DNA of 64,000 bases. It comes from Pseudoxanthomonas indica (GTDB taxonomy: Bacteria; Pseudomonadota; Gammaproteobacteria; Xanthomonadales; Xanthomonadaceae). Below are positions 1 to 9,401 of this stretch, piece by piece. The DNA lies in contig NZ_FUZV01000001.1 in NCBI RefSeq assembly GCF_900167565.1, forward strand, positions 1,612,001-1,676,000. Reading direction: 5' to 3'. Positions within the stretch are counted from its first letter, which is position 1. Every line of letters starts with the position of its first letter. The position numbers were made by a program, and so were the translations under genes. The notes beneath the pieces are model-generated. The model searched no databases. It was given only the letters and a program-made list of their open reading frames with translations, and was not told where the DNA came from.

Positions 1-1
1 G

Positions 2-334
2 TTAATCGAGATATTCGGGCTGCCGGAAAGGTTGGCGTACAAGAAGGGGACTGTGCTTCAGAAGCGATCTGGCCAGATCGCACTTTGTAATCTAGTCCGT
101 TCACTCGAAAATTCGGTCATCTTGCGCTTACGCGTGCCTGACGCGCTTTGCCGCTATCTAGATACAGAGCGAATCAGTGCGTTGCGAGGTGACCAGCTGA
201 AGCACAATGAGGACGTTCTTGACTCCATTGTGTGCATGTACGTTGGCGCGCTATTCCAGTCAGGACAAGATCAAACTGTTTTTGGGAGTCCAGTGGACGG
301 CTACATCTATGTCCCCACGAGGCGTTGCATCTAA
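2..334 (+). CDS. Hypothetical protein, 5' end outside the window
   Basis: The frame is open from the first bases of the window to a TAA at 332-334, so the true start is probably upstream. The visible part is about 110 residues, with a mixed hydrophobic and charged composition. It has no signal peptide, membrane segment or recognised motif. Base composition is clearly lower in GC than the main window, as for the next two genes. A TTG at 32 could serve as an internal start but has no good ribosome binding site. I do not recognise a family. Confidence 0.45.
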   Translation, partial: LIEIFGLPERLAYKKGTVLQKRSGQIALCNLVRSLENSVILRLRVPDALCRYLDTERISALRGDQLKHNEDVLDSIVCMYVGALFQSGQDQTVFGSPVDGYIYVPTRRCI

Positions 335-406
335 CGCGACTTTGGCCCATCCGATTCGAGCGGAATACTTCAACAATCGGTATCTCGCACTCCAAGGGAG
401 AGAAGC

Positions 407-916
407 ATGTACGTGCCCAAATGGTTGGTCGTGCTCGTGTGCGTGGTCGTTGCCTGTCTTGCAACGTGGACCTACCTGCTTGCCTCGGGGCGAAACCCGC
501 TCCCCTTCCCCGATCGGGGATCCCGCATATTCACGACCCCTTCGCCCGAAGCCAAAGAGGCGATGGTGGCGCTGTTGGCCCGCCATGGAGTCAAGGAACG
601 TTTTGAAGCCAACAGCACCGGCATCCTGCGCTCGATCATGTGGGACGGCACCATCATCAACTACTCCCCGCCTGAGGTGCTTCAGAAGCTGGGCCACGCC
701 TCGGCCAGCATCGGGCTGGTGTCGGATGATCCGGTGGCCAGTGCCAAGGATGCGGCGCAGTTCCTGCGTGATCGCGGATTTGAAGCCAAGGTGGTGCTGG
801 ACGCCGAGCCGGCGATACCGATCGCCTTTGTGGTGACCAATGCAACGTCCGGCACCGTGCTGAACTTCCGCAAGCATTTGATTGACATGCCACGGGATCA
901 GCTTGTCAGTAAGTAG
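407..916 (+). CDS. Hypothetical membrane-anchored periplasmic protein
   Basis: This 169-residue protein starts at an ATG preceded by GGGAGAGAAGC. Residues 5-26 form one strongly hydrophobic segment (uncleaved anchor or signal peptide), so the rest should lie in the periplasm. The soluble part is a compact alpha/beta-looking domain with no catalytic motif I can name. It ends at a TAG followed by a weak hairpin at 934-950. Coding bias is convincing in wobble positions. The neighbours are also unassigned, so context does not suggest a function. Confidence 0.7.
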   Translation: MYVPKWLVVLVCVVVACLATWTYLLASGRNPLPFPDRGSRIFTTPSPEAKEAMVALLARHGVKERFEANSTGILRSIMWDGTIINYSPPEVLQKLGHASASIGLVSDDPVASAKDAAQFLRDRGFEAKVVLDAEPAIPIAFVVTNATSGTVLNFRKHLIDMPRDQLVSK

Positions 917-1211
917 GACAGGTGAGGGATCTGGCTATCTGCGAGATAGCTTTCATGCGGTTCTTTGCGGACGGCGTACGACCCGACCTAGGGATCCTGC
1001 TACAAGTTGCTTCACTATATTTGCATCCACTCACAACTGTATTGGCGAGACCGGCATGTAACGACGCCGATGAGGCTGGGTAGAAGACGAGCAATACGAT
1101 CGGGTCCGTGGGTCAGAAGACCACGTTCGTGGTCTTGAACGAAGCGCTTGGCAGCAGAAGAAACAGACATCGTGGCGGCTGGCATGCCGACCTAACTGAG
1201 GCATCATACCC
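917..1211. other. Intergenic stretch with two small inverted repeats
   Basis: No convincing gene is seen here. GCTATCT/AGATAGC (934-940 and 944-950) forms a 7-bp hairpin followed by TTTC and may be a weak terminator for the preceding gene. A second hairpin, AAGACCACG/CGTGGTCTT (1117-1125 and 1128-1136), has a very short loop and no U tract; its role is unknown. Confidence 0.4.
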
Positions 1212-1616
1212 ATGAAGAATAAAGTCATGCTTCACCTTGCGGGTCTTTTACTGATTCCCGCAACGATGTGGACCTTGTTCGTTGGATTCATCTTTGTTCG
1301 AGAATTCGTAAAGTCCCTGGACAAAGGCGCGTTCCTTAGCCCTGAAGACCTCCTCCCCTCGATGGCAGCTTTGCTGCTAACCTCACTCGGAGTGGCATTT
1401 CAATGGATTGTCTATTTTAGAACTCTGGTGCGTAGTGCTTCGTTCAAAAGTTCAAGGCTGCCCTTGATTGCATCAGTTCTAAGCACGGCCCTTCCCTTGT
1501 TGGTTTTCTTGAAGAATGAAGACTATCGGGTGACGACCACTCTTGTTGTCTTCGCACCCGTGATCTGTGCCTTGGCGTTCCTGTGGCTTCATCAGAGGTT
1601 TCGACGAGAGGACTGA
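1212..1616 (+). CDS. Hypothetical small inner-membrane protein
   Basis: This protein of 134 residues has four hydrophobic stretches (about residues 5-30, 45-70, 80-98 and 103-125), consistent with a four-helix inner-membrane protein. A short basic tail (HQRFRRED) follows. The ATG has only a weak GAGG about 11 bases upstream. GC content is lower than in the phytase locus that follows. No family was recognised. A strong hairpin at 1702-1725 lies between it and the convergent phosphatase gene. Confidence 0.65.
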   Translation: MKNKVMLHLAGLLLIPATMWTLFVGFIFVREFVKSLDKGAFLSPEDLLPSMAALLLTSLGVAFQWIVYFRTLVRSASFKSSRLPLIASVLSTALPLLVFLKNEDYRVTTTLVVFAPVICALAFLWLHQRFRRED

Positions 1617-1701
1617 TAACAGTATTAATCAGGGCTCAGATCAAAGGGCACGGACGTTGTCAGCCCAATGTAGTTGATAGCTTTACGAAGCAACACAGCA
1701 A

Positions 1702-1725
1702 GAAGCCCGGCTTTCGCCGGGCTTC
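1702..1725. terminator. Bidirectional intrinsic terminator
   Basis: GAAGCCCGGC (1702-1711) and GCCGGGCTTC (1716-1725) form a perfect 10-bp stem around TTTC. It lies between convergent genes and probably ends transcription of the phosphatase/phytase gene on the minus strand, and perhaps of the small membrane protein too. Confidence 0.75.
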
Positions 1726-1748
1726 TGGGTATCACGCTCGCCGACTCC

Positions 1749-3095
1749 TCACTCCGCAATCGGCTTGATCGGCGCCACCAACTTCCCCCGCACCAACGTG
1801 CCGAACTCCTCCAACGTGCACTTCTCCGCACATCCCGGAATCTCCAGGTAGGTATACGAAGCCGGGTTGGCATCACTCAGCACCTGCAGCTCGCGCACCT
1901 GCGGCATGTTCTGCGAGCGGTAGAACGCACGCACGAATCGCTTGCCCTCCGCATCGGCCAACACTTCGAAACCAATCGCGCCACCCGGCGGCGGGTCGTC
2001 GCGCGGATATCCCGGCACGGTCCAGTGCAGATCCAGGAAGCCCCCCAGATCCGCGATGTTGGTGTCATGCCCCACCAGCACGGTCAGCTTGGGGCCCTTC
2101 TCCATCGCGCCGAGCATGCGCGAGGCCAGCGGTGAGGCGGCGCGCGCGGCTACGTAGGGGGCGCGGCCTTCGTAGTAGAACTTGATGGAGTGGAACTCCA
2201 GCAGGGTCTCGATCTCTTCGCGGCTGAGGCGGCCCCAAGCCACGTCTTTCATCGGCATGCCTTCCAGGTATTCGAGCAGGAAGGTCTGGCTGACGGTGGA
2301 GGCCAGGCCAAAGGGATCGCCCACGTCGGGTCGATCGTCTTCATTGCGGACGATGCCCGGCGCCATCTGCGACATGTCGCAGCCCTTGGGCTTGCCCTGG
2401 CTCTCGCAGAACTTCGGCGCGCAGCAGCCCAGCGCCTTGTTGAGCAGGGCGAACAGGGCGGCTCGGTTCTTTACTTCCTGCTCCATGCCGCCTGGCGGCG
2501 CCAGCGCCTGCACGGCGCGATAGGCCTCGTCAGCATCCATCGGCATGGCGCCGGCATCGATGGGGTGGAATTCCACGTCGGCGTCCGGCGTGGCCGGATA
2601 GGTCACCGCCACCTTGCAGTCGGCCCACATGCCTTCGACCAGCGCGCGCGCGGTGGCCTGGGTGCGCGACTTGGAACTTGCTGCGACCTCAATCTCGCCC
2701 GCAGTCGGACAACCCTGCGCCGGCAGCAGGCCGCGCTTGACCCAGTTGGCATGGTCCCACTGCCCCACCAACTTGACCGCGTCGTAGCCGTGCTGGGTCA
2801 GCTCGCCGAAATCCACCGACCATGTCGGCCACGGCTGATCGGCCATGCCTTCGGGCGTCACCTTGGCCTTGGTCGGCGGGCGCACGCCGTGGCGCATCAG
2901 CATCACCACGCGTTCGAGCTTGAGCGGTGCGTCGGCCGCAACCGTTGATGCGCTGGCAGCGGCATCGGCGGCGGACGCGGCGTCTGCCGGTGCCGGCGAG
3001 CCACTGTGCGTGCAGGCCGTCAGCAGCAGAGCCAGAGCGGCGGCGACATATCCATGATGGCGCGGGCCGCGCGACAAGGTGTCGGATTGATTCAT
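1749..3095 (-). CDS. Histidine-acid phosphatase/phytase, lipoprotein
   Basis: This 448-residue member of the branch-2 histidine phosphatase superfamily (AppA phytase/glucose-1-phosphatase type) should cleave phosphate from inositol phosphates. The nucleophile motif RHGVRPP sits at residues 68-74, and the C-terminal proton-donor motif reads GHDTN. The chosen ATG follows GGAGGAAGGC; a longer reading frame upstream is less likely. The N-terminus is a lipoprotein signal with lipobox LTAC (Cys28), followed by an Ala/Ser-rich linker, so the enzyme is probably membrane-anchored. It lies just downstream of, and on the same strand as, a TonB receptor that is divergent from a beta-propeller phytase. 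This supports phytate as substrate, although a general acid phosphatase cannot be excluded. Confidence 0.88.
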   Translation of the reverse strand: MNQSDTLSRGPRHHGYVAAALALLLTACTHSGSPAPADAASAADAAASASTVAADAPLKLERVVMLMRHGVRPPTKAKVTPEGMADQPWPTWSVDFGELTQHGYDAVKLVGQWDHANWVKRGLLPAQGCPTAGEIEVAASSKSRTQATARALVEGMWADCKVAVTYPATPDADVEFHPIDAGAMPMDADEAYRAVQALAPPGGMEQEVKNRAALFALLNKALGCCAPKFCESQGKPKGCDMSQMAPGIVRNEDDRPDVGDPFGLASTVSQTFLLEYLEGMPMKDVAWGRLSREEIETLLEFHSIKFYYEGRAPYVAARAASPLASRMLGAMEKGPKLTVLVGHDTNIADLGGFLDLHWTVPGYPRDDPPPGGAIGFEVLADAEGKRFVRAFYRSQNMPQVRELQVLSDANPASYTYLEIPGCAEKCTLEEFGTLVRGKLVAPIKPIAE

Positions 3096-3199
3096 TGCCT
3101 TCCTCCAAAAAAGAGCGGCGGCCCGCAGGGACCGCCGCAAGTTACTACGCACTCAACGCAGAGAGCATTTGCCTTGGAGCAACAGAACGTGGGGGGGTA

Positions 3200-5788
3200 T
3201 CAGAACTTGAAACTCAAACCCATGCGCGCGGTCCAGCCGTAGATTTCCTTCTCGCCGAGGCGATTGCGGTAACCCACGTAGGTGCGCATGGCGGCGTCAT
3301 TGAGGTTGCTGCCTTCCAGGAACACGGTGAAGCCCGGGCTGAAGTCGTAGCTCACGCGCGCATCCCAGGAGTCCAGCTTGTCCAGGTAGACATCGCCCGA
3401 GGCCACTTCCTCGTTGACCTCGTTCAACTGCGGCGAACGATAGGTGTAGGCGATGCGGGCGGCGAAGCCGTACTTCTCGTACGAAATCTGCGCCGAGGCC
3501 ACGCGGTCGGACTGGTTGAGCAGCGGCACCTTGTCATCGCGGCCCGGCAGGCCTTCGGCCTCGGAATCCACGAAGGTCATGTTCGCGCCGACGCTGAGGC
3601 CATCGAACGGCGCCGGCAGCATGCTCAGTTCGTACTGGGCGTTGAACTCGATACCGCTGACCGTGGCCTTCTCGGCGTTGGTCCAGGTGCCGACTTCGGC
3701 ATCGGTCAGGGTCTGGCCGCCGAACACGCCGTCCTGGCCGGTGCGGGTGGTCTCGTAGATCGGGTTCTTGATGTCCTTGTAGAACGCCGCCGCCGAGAGC
3801 ACGCCACGGTTGCCGACGTAGTACTCCACCGACAGATCGAAGTTGTTGGAGTACAGCGGCTTCAGGTTGGGGTTGCCCATCGACACTTCGGGCTCGCCTT
3901 CGCTGGCGCCTTCAATCTGCACGAACGGCGCCAGCGACTCGTAGTTCGGGCGGCCGATGGCGCGGGTGGCCGCACCGCGGAACACCAGGTTGTCGCCAAC
4001 GTCGTAACGCACGGTCAGGCCCGGGAACCAGTCGGTGTAGCTGCGCTTGCCGAAGGTGTTGTAGCTCTGGTCGATGCCGGTGGTCTCCACGTCGAAGGCA
4101 ATCGCCGCGTAGTCACCCTCGGTCCGCTCCACGCGCACACCCGGAATCAGGGTGAAGTCGCCAAAGCGCAGGCGGCCCATGGCGTAGGCGGCGGTGATCT
4201 TCTCGGTGATGCGGTAATCGGCAGCCAGGGTGGTGGCCAGGGTGCCCTCTTCGTCCTCTTCGAACTCGCCGGTGTGGCTGTTGAAGTAGGCATTGGCCGA
4301 AGGACCGTCGATCGTGGGACCAAATCTGTAACGTCCGCCGAATACGCTACCCAGCGGTTTGCCCTGCACATCGGAGAGCAGCAGCGGGCCATCGTCGTAT
4401 TCCCAGGCTTCGCCGTTCTGATCATTGGTCTTCTTGCGATGCAGGTACTTCACGCCAAACTGCAGGTCCGAACCGTCACCCAGCTCGATCGGCAGGGTGT
4501 AGTCCACGCGTGCCTGGTAGAGATCCTCGACCGCCTTGCGCGACTCGGGCTCCCAGAAATCCGGCTCGTACAGGCTGGCGTCGTAGGCTTCCGGACCATT
4601 GGGGACGACCGAGAACTCGTCGCCGCCCAGGCCATAGCTGCCGCTGATGTCGCCCTGGGTGAAACCCCATTCGTCGCGGTGCGGGTCGCGCTTGTTGGCG
4701 CGCGAGTAGGTCAGCTCGGCATTCAACTTGGCATCGTTGGCGAACTTGAACTCGGCACCGGTGCTGGTGGTGAAGGTGCTGGTGTTCTCGGCGCGGGTAC
4801 GCAGGGCGCGGATGCCCTCGCCATCGACGAAGGTGCCGGCGGTGGCGCTGGTGGGGCTGATGCCGTCCTCGTCCATCTCGATGGCGAAGCGATCACGGGT
4901 CTCGGAGTCTTCGTACTTGGAGTACACGAAGCGCAGGAACACCTTGGTGTCGTCGTTCGGGCGCCAGTCGAAGTTGGCGACCGCGCCGCTGCGCGTGCGA
5001 TCGGTGTTGTACTGGCGCAGGTCCAGGCCTTCCGGCACGGTCTGGCCGTCCACTTCAATCCAGTCACCGGTGTTCTGGATGTTCTGGGTGCCGATCTTGC
5101 GGTTGGAGTAGTTCAGCGCGAACACCGCACCGAACTGCTTGTCGGCGCCGAAGCGGCCACCGAACGAGCCGTCGAACTCGTACGGGTTCTCGCTGTTCAA
5201 ATCGTTGTAGCCGTAGGCGCCGCGGAACGTACCGAAGGTGCCCTCGCGATCGAAGGCGCTCAGCGTCTCGATGTTGACCTGGCCGGCGATGGCGTTGGCA
5301 TCCATGTCGGCGGTCAGCGTCTTGGACACCGTCACCGCACCAATCAGCGCCGAGGGGATGTCATCGAGCTTGACCTGGCGGCCGTCCGGTTCCGGCGCGG
5401 GCGCGGTCTGGCCATTGAGGGTCACGTTGAGCAGGTCCGGCGACACGCCGCGCACGGTCAGGTAGCGGCCTTCGCCCTGGTCGTTGACGGTGGTGACGCC
5501 CGGCAGCCGGCGCACGGCCTCGGCCACGTTCTGATCCGGCAGGCGGCCGACATCGTCCGAACGGATCGCGTCAACCTGTGCATCGGCATAGCGTTTGTCA
5601 TCTATCGCGGCGCGATCGGCGGCGCGGCGGCCGGTCACTTCCACGGTTTCCAGCTGGGTGACGTCGCTCCCCTGCTGTTGCGGCGTGCTCTGTGCAGCGG
5701 CGTCCTGCGCGTAGGCAGGTGCCGCGGCCATCGCCGCCAGGTTGCTCAAGATGATTACTGTCAGCGCATTACGGTGGATCTTCCGCAT
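3200..5788 (-). CDS. TonB-dependent outer membrane receptor (phytate locus)
   Basis: The protein has 862 residues and a cleavable signal peptide (ends near APAYAQ), then a TonB box-like LETVEVTGRR. A plug domain follows with the usual motifs (GRLPDQNVAEAVRRLPGV, YLTVRG) and VSKTLTADMDANAIAG. The rest is a 22-strand-type barrel ending in the C-terminal Phe (LSFKF) typical of outer-membrane proteins. The start ATG is preceded by GGAGGGACC. It sits between two different phytases, so import of inositol phosphate or a breakdown product is the simplest role. The substrate itself is inferred only from context. Confidence 0.88.
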   Translation of the reverse strand: MRKIHRNALTVIILSNLAAMAAAPAYAQDAAAQSTPQQQGSDVTQLETVEVTGRRAADRAAIDDKRYADAQVDAIRSDDVGRLPDQNVAEAVRRLPGVTTVNDQGEGRYLTVRGVSPDLLNVTLNGQTAPAPEPDGRQVKLDDIPSALIGAVTVSKTLTADMDANAIAGQVNIETLSAFDREGTFGTFRGAYGYNDLNSENPYEFDGSFGGRFGADKQFGAVFALNYSNRKIGTQNIQNTGDWIEVDGQTVPEGLDLRQYNTDRTRSGAVANFDWRPNDDTKVFLRFVYSKYEDSETRDRFAIEMDEDGISPTSATAGTFVDGEGIRALRTRAENTSTFTTSTGAEFKFANDAKLNAELTYSRANKRDPHRDEWGFTQGDISGSYGLGGDEFSVVPNGPEAYDASLYEPDFWEPESRKAVEDLYQARVDYTLPIELGDGSDLQFGVKYLHRKKTNDQNGEAWEYDDGPLLLSDVQGKPLGSVFGGRYRFGPTIDGPSANAYFNSHTGEFEEDEEGTLATTLAADYRITEKITAAYAMGRLRFGDFTLIPGVRVERTEGDYAAIAFDVETTGIDQSYNTFGKRSYTDWFPGLTVRYDVGDNLVFRGAATRAIGRPNYESLAPFVQIEGASEGEPEVSMGNPNLKPLYSNNFDLSVEYYVGNRGVLSAAAFYKDIKNPIYETTRTGQDGVFGGQTLTDAEVGTWTNAEKATVSGIEFNAQYELSMLPAPFDGLSVGANMTFVDSEAEGLPGRDDKVPLLNQSDRVASAQISYEKYGFAARIAYTYRSPQLNEVNEEVASGDVYLDKLDSWDARVSYDFSPGFTVFLEGSNLNDAAMRTYVGYRNRLGEKEIYGWTARMGLSFKF

Positions 5789-5997
5789 TGTCTTGGTCCC
5801 TCCCGAGGACTAAGCCCACGCCCAGGCAATGCTGCCTGGTCCGAGGCTGCAGGACGGAGGTTACGAACAAAAATTCCATTTTGCAACACTTTTGGAATTT
5901 CTCTTGCAAAATCGAAACCCGCCCGGGTAAGGTGCGGCTACCAGCCGGCCCGCCGTGCAGTAGCGGGTCCAATCTTTAAAGGTAGGGGAGGAAAAAG
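5789..5997. promoter_or_regulatory. Divergent control region of the phytate locus
   Basis: This 209-bp region separates the receptor (minus) from the beta-propeller phytase (plus). It contains an AT-rich core with the dyad AAATTCCA (5871-5878)/TGGAATTT (5893-5900). Two copies of the palindrome TTGCAA (5881-5886, 5904-5909) lie 23 bp apart. CCAGGCA (5822-5828)/TGCCTGG (5833-5839) forms a hairpin in the receptor leader. The dyads could bind a regulator of both genes. I see no clear Pho box. Confidence 0.45.
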
Positions 5998-8061
5998 ATG
6001 AGGAACTGGCAATTTTCGGGTGTGGCCGCAGCGGTGGTCCTGGCCTTGAGCAGCAACATGGCGCAGGCGCAGGACGCGGCCAAGGCAGCACCGGTGGTGA
6101 CGGCGCTGGGGCAGACCCAGGCCACCGCCAGCGGGCAGACCAACGATGCGATCCTGGCGCGCGATGCCGCCAAGCCGGACAAGAGCACGCTGATCGCCAC
6201 GGCCGCCCTGGGCGGACTGGAAATCTACGATCTGTCGGGCAAGCGTCTGCGCAGCACCCCGGCCGGTGAAGTGGCTTCGCTGGCGATTGCCGCGGATCAG
6301 CCGCTGGGCAACAAGCGGGTCAACGTGGTGGCGGCGATCGACACCACCGGCAATTTCCTGCGGCTGTTCACCCAGAACGGCGGCACGCTGACCGAAGTCG
6401 GCGCGCGTCAGTTACCGCTGGGTTTCGCCGCCGAAGGCATCTGCCTGTTCCGCAATCCGCTGGACAGCTCGTTGCACGCCTTCATCGTCGGCGACGGTGG
6501 CGAAGTGGATCAGCAGATCATCTTCGCCCAGGGCGACAAGCTGGATGCGCGCCCGGTGCGCCGCATCAGCCTGCCTTCGCCGCTCAAGCAATGCGTGACC
6601 GACAGCCATGGCCATGTCTACGCCTCGGAAGAAGCCGTGGGCATCTGGCGCTTCAACGCCGATGCCGAAGCCGATGTCTCCGCCACCTTGATCGACGCGC
6701 CGCGCCTGGGCCATATCAAGGAAGAAGTGGCCGGCCTGGCCGTGCATGACGGCGGCAAGGACGCGCAGTGGCTGTTTGCCTCCGATGCCAATGCCGGTCG
6801 CATCAATGTCTATGACCGTTCTGATGACGGCGCCTACCTGGGTTCGTTCCAGGTGTCCGCGCCGGGTTCCAGCGACAAGCTGATTGAAGAACCCGGCCTG
6901 CTCAACGCCAGCAGCCAGGCCGTGGGTGCGAAGTTCCCCAAGGGCGTGTTGCTGGTCAACGACGAAGCCGATGCCAACACCAAGCTGGTGTCGCTGGCCG
7001 ACATCGGCAAGGCGATCGGCCGCGATCCCGGCACCGCACCGGCCGCCACCGCTGCACCGGCGAGCAAAGTCGTGGCCGTCAGCGCGCGGGTGGAAACCCG
7101 CTTTGCCGGCAGCTACGGCGATGCCGCCGATGACCCGGCGATCTGGGCCCACCCGACCGATCCGGGCAAGAGCCTGGTGATTGCCACCGACAAGAAGGCC
7201 GGTCTGTATCTGTATGACATGCAGGGCCAGGTGGTGCAGTTCCTGGCGGACGGCAAGATGAACAACGTCGACCTGCGCGAAGGCTATGAGCTGGGCGGGC
7301 AGAAGGTGGTGCTGGTCACCGCCAGCAACCGCACCGACAAGAGCATCGCCATCTATCGCCTGGACACCGAGCAGCGCAAGTTGATCAACGTGGCCGACGG
7401 CGTGCAGCCCACCGGCCTGGGCGACCCCTACGGCCTGTGCATGTACCGCAGCGCGAAGAACGGCGACACCTACGTCTTCATCAACGGCGATGACACCCGC
7501 AAGCGCCAGTGGCGGCTCAACGCCACCCCGGCCGGCAAGGTGCGCGCCGAGCTGGTGCGCGACATGACGTTCGACTCGCAGACCGAAGGCTGCGTGGCCG
7601 ACGATGAAACCGGCGCGCTCTACGTCAACGAAGAAGACGTGGCGATGTGGAAGCTCTCGGCCGAACCCGATGGCGGCGATGCCAAGACCGCGATTGCGCG
7701 GGTGGCCAATCTGCCAGCGGTGAAGGACGATCTGGAAGGCCTGGGCATCTACCACCTGGGCAATGGCCGCGGCTACATCGTGGTCTCCAGCCAGGGCAAC
7801 GACACCTATGCGGTGTTCCGCCTGGAAGGCGAGCATGAGTACGTGGGCTCGTTCGCGGTGGTCGCCGATCCGGTGCGCGGCATCGACGGCATCTCCGAGA
7901 CCGACGGCCTGGAAGTGACCAGCCGCAACCTGGGCCCGGGCTTCGAACACGGCGCGATGGTGGCGCAGGACGGCCGCAACGTCATGCCGGTGGAGAACCA
8001 GAACTACAAGTATGTGTCGTGGGAAGACATCGCCAAGGCGCTGAAGCTGGAAATGCGCTGA
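5998..8061 (+). CDS. Beta-propeller phytase (3-phytase), duplicated domain
   Basis: This secreted enzyme (687 residues) has a signal peptide ending near NMAQAQ and a very strong GGGGAGGAAAAAG ribosome binding site. Two propeller-like halves are visible. The N-terminal half (about 30-340) is degenerate. The C-terminal half (about 355-687) holds the hallmark motifs DAADDPAIWAHP, TDKKAGLYLYDMQG and NNVDLREGY, plus many acidic loops that bind calcium. Such enzymes hydrolyse calcium-phytate to lower inositol phosphates. Tandem-domain forms are known, in which the incomplete domain assists the active one. The divergent TonB receptor and histidine-acid phosphatase complete the pathway. A perfect hairpin at 8068-8098 ends the gene. 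Confidence 0.92.
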   Translation: MRNWQFSGVAAAVVLALSSNMAQAQDAAKAAPVVTALGQTQATASGQTNDAILARDAAKPDKSTLIATAALGGLEIYDLSGKRLRSTPAGEVASLAIAADQPLGNKRVNVVAAIDTTGNFLRLFTQNGGTLTEVGARQLPLGFAAEGICLFRNPLDSSLHAFIVGDGGEVDQQIIFAQGDKLDARPVRRISLPSPLKQCVTDSHGHVYASEEAVGIWRFNADAEADVSATLIDAPRLGHIKEEVAGLAVHDGGKDAQWLFASDANAGRINVYDRSDDGAYLGSFQVSAPGSSDKLIEEPGLLNASSQAVGAKFPKGVLLVNDEADANTKLVSLADIGKAIGRDPGTAPAATAAPASKVVAVSARVETRFAGSYGDAADDPAIWAHPTDPGKSLVIATDKKAGLYLYDMQGQVVQFLADGKMNNVDLREGYELGGQKVVLVTASNRTDKSIAIYRLDTEQRKLINVADGVQPTGLGDPYGLCMYRSAKNGDTYVFINGDDTRKRQWRLNATPAGKVRAELVRDMTFDSQTEGCVADDETGALYVNEEDVAMWKLSAEPDGGDAKTAIARVANLPAVKDDLEGLGIYHLGNGRGYIVVSSQGNDTYAVFRLEGEHEYVGSFAVVADPVRGIDGISETDGLEVTSRNLGPGFEHGAMVAQDGRNVMPVENQNYKYVSWEDIAKALKLEMR

Positions 8062-8067
8062 GGCAAT

Positions 8068-8098
8068 ACGGCCGGCGGCGCGCTGCGTCGCCGGCCGT
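8068..8098. terminator. Hairpin between convergent genes
   Basis: ACGGCCGGCG (8068-8077) pairs perfectly with CGCCGGCCGT (8089-8098) around an 11-base loop. It lies between the stop of the phytase and the stop of the antiporter gene. There is no U-rich tail, so its activity is uncertain. Confidence 0.5.
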
Positions 8099-9279
8099 CA
8101 GCTTGTCTGCACGGGAGGCGACTCGGGCTGCGCCTCGGTATCGCCGGCCTGGCCGGGCGCCATCGCCAGATCGAATCCCGTCTTCAGCAGCAGTGACGGC
8201 AACAAGGTGTTCAAGCCCGCGTAGATCAATAGACCCGCATACCAGCCATCCGACAGCTGGAAGTGCTCGTGCAGGATATGCGCCAGTACCAGGGTGAAGA
8301 TCAGCGTCGGCGTCAGCGAAATCGCGATGCGCCGGCAGGACGCCGCCGGCAAGCCCTGCAGACGCAGCTGCCACCACACCGCGCCGATGCGCAGCGGAAT
8401 CAGCAGCGACAACGCCAGGCCAATCAGCAGCGACTGCAGGTTGAACGCCGACCACGGCACCTGCGCGCCATTGCGGAAGAAGTAGAACGGCACGAAGAAG
8501 CTGGAGAACAGCTTGATCGCGGTGACATTGCGCTCGCTGGCAAAGGCCGGCAGCCGCTGGTCCAGCTGGCGTGCCGCCAGGCCGGCGATGAACGCGCCCA
8601 GCAGGTACTCCACGCCCAGCCGATCGGTGATGAAGGCGGCGACGATGCCGATCTGGATCAACAGCGAGAACTCCGCGCCCGGCGCATGCGGCAATATCCA
8701 GCGCGCCATCGCCAGGTAAGCCAGCGGCACCGCCACCACCAGCGCCACCAGCGTGCCGGTGCCGGTGGCCATCGACACCGCGCTGTCACTCTGCAAGGCC
8801 ACGAACATGCAGGCCAGCGCCAGCAACTCGCCGGAGATGGCCTTGTTGGTCACCCAGAAACGCTCCTGCGCGCTCATCGCGAAGCGATCCAGCGAGTCGA
8901 TGATGAAGCCGGTGGATGAGGTGAGCAGTGCCAGGGCGATCAGCAGCGCCGGCTGCCAGGCCAGGCCCAGGAAGGTGGCCGCCAGCCACGCCGTCACCCC
9001 GATCGTCACGCTGCGCACCGCCAGATAGCGCAGCAGCGGACCGCGATGGGCGAACAACTCGGCCAGGTTCACTTCCAGCCCGGCGAACAGGAACAGCGAG
9101 GCGATACCCAGCACGGCGGCAAAGTGGATCAAGCCGCTCGACTCGCCCGGCAGCAGCCAGGCCACCACCATCCCGCCGACAAAGCAGGCCAGCGGGGCGG
9201 GAATGCGAAAGCGTTGCAGCCAGCGCGGCACGATCAGCAGGCCGCAGACGAAAAGTACGTAAACCAGTTCCTTGTCCAT
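8098..9279 (-). CDS. CPA2-family cation:proton antiporter (Kef-like)
   Basis: The product has 393 residues and about twelve hydrophobic helices covering most of its length, typical of the membrane domain of Kef/NapA-type monovalent cation:proton antiporters. Conserved-looking stretches include LFLFAGLEVNLAEL near the middle of the N-terminal half and LLGAFIAGLAARQLDQRL in the second half. No C-terminal TrkA-N/RCK domain is present. The ATG at 9279 follows AGGAG; upstream in-frame codons look non-coding. It lies downstream of the histidine kinase on the same strand with a 122-bp gap, so co-transcription is possible. The transported ion cannot be told from sequence. Confidence 0.82.
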   Translation of the reverse strand: MDKELVYVLFVCGLLIVPRWLQRFRIPAPLACFVGGMVVAWLLPGESSGLIHFAAVLGIASLFLFAGLEVNLAELFAHRGPLLRYLAVRSVTIGVTAWLAATFLGLAWQPALLIALALLTSSTGFIIDSLDRFAMSAQERFWVTNKAISGELLALACMFVALQSDSAVSMATGTGTLVALVVAVPLAYLAMARWILPHAPGAEFSLLIQIGIVAAFITDRLGVEYLLGAFIAGLAARQLDQRLPAFASERNVTAIKLFSSFFVPFYFFRNGAQVPWSAFNLQSLLIGLALSLLIPLRIGAVWWQLRLQGLPAASCRRIAISLTPTLIFTLVLAHILHEHFQLSDGWYAGLLIYAGLNTLLPSLLLKTGFDLAMAPGQAGDTEAQPESPPVQTS

Positions 9280-9401
9280 CGCCGGGCTCCTGCGCAGGCG
9301 GGGCGAATGCCCCGTTTCAGGCCAGCGCCTGTCGGCGCCGGCGGCACAGCCTTGCACATGGGCGGGGACGTGCGAAGCACGCCCGCACCATTGTTAGTTC
9401 G

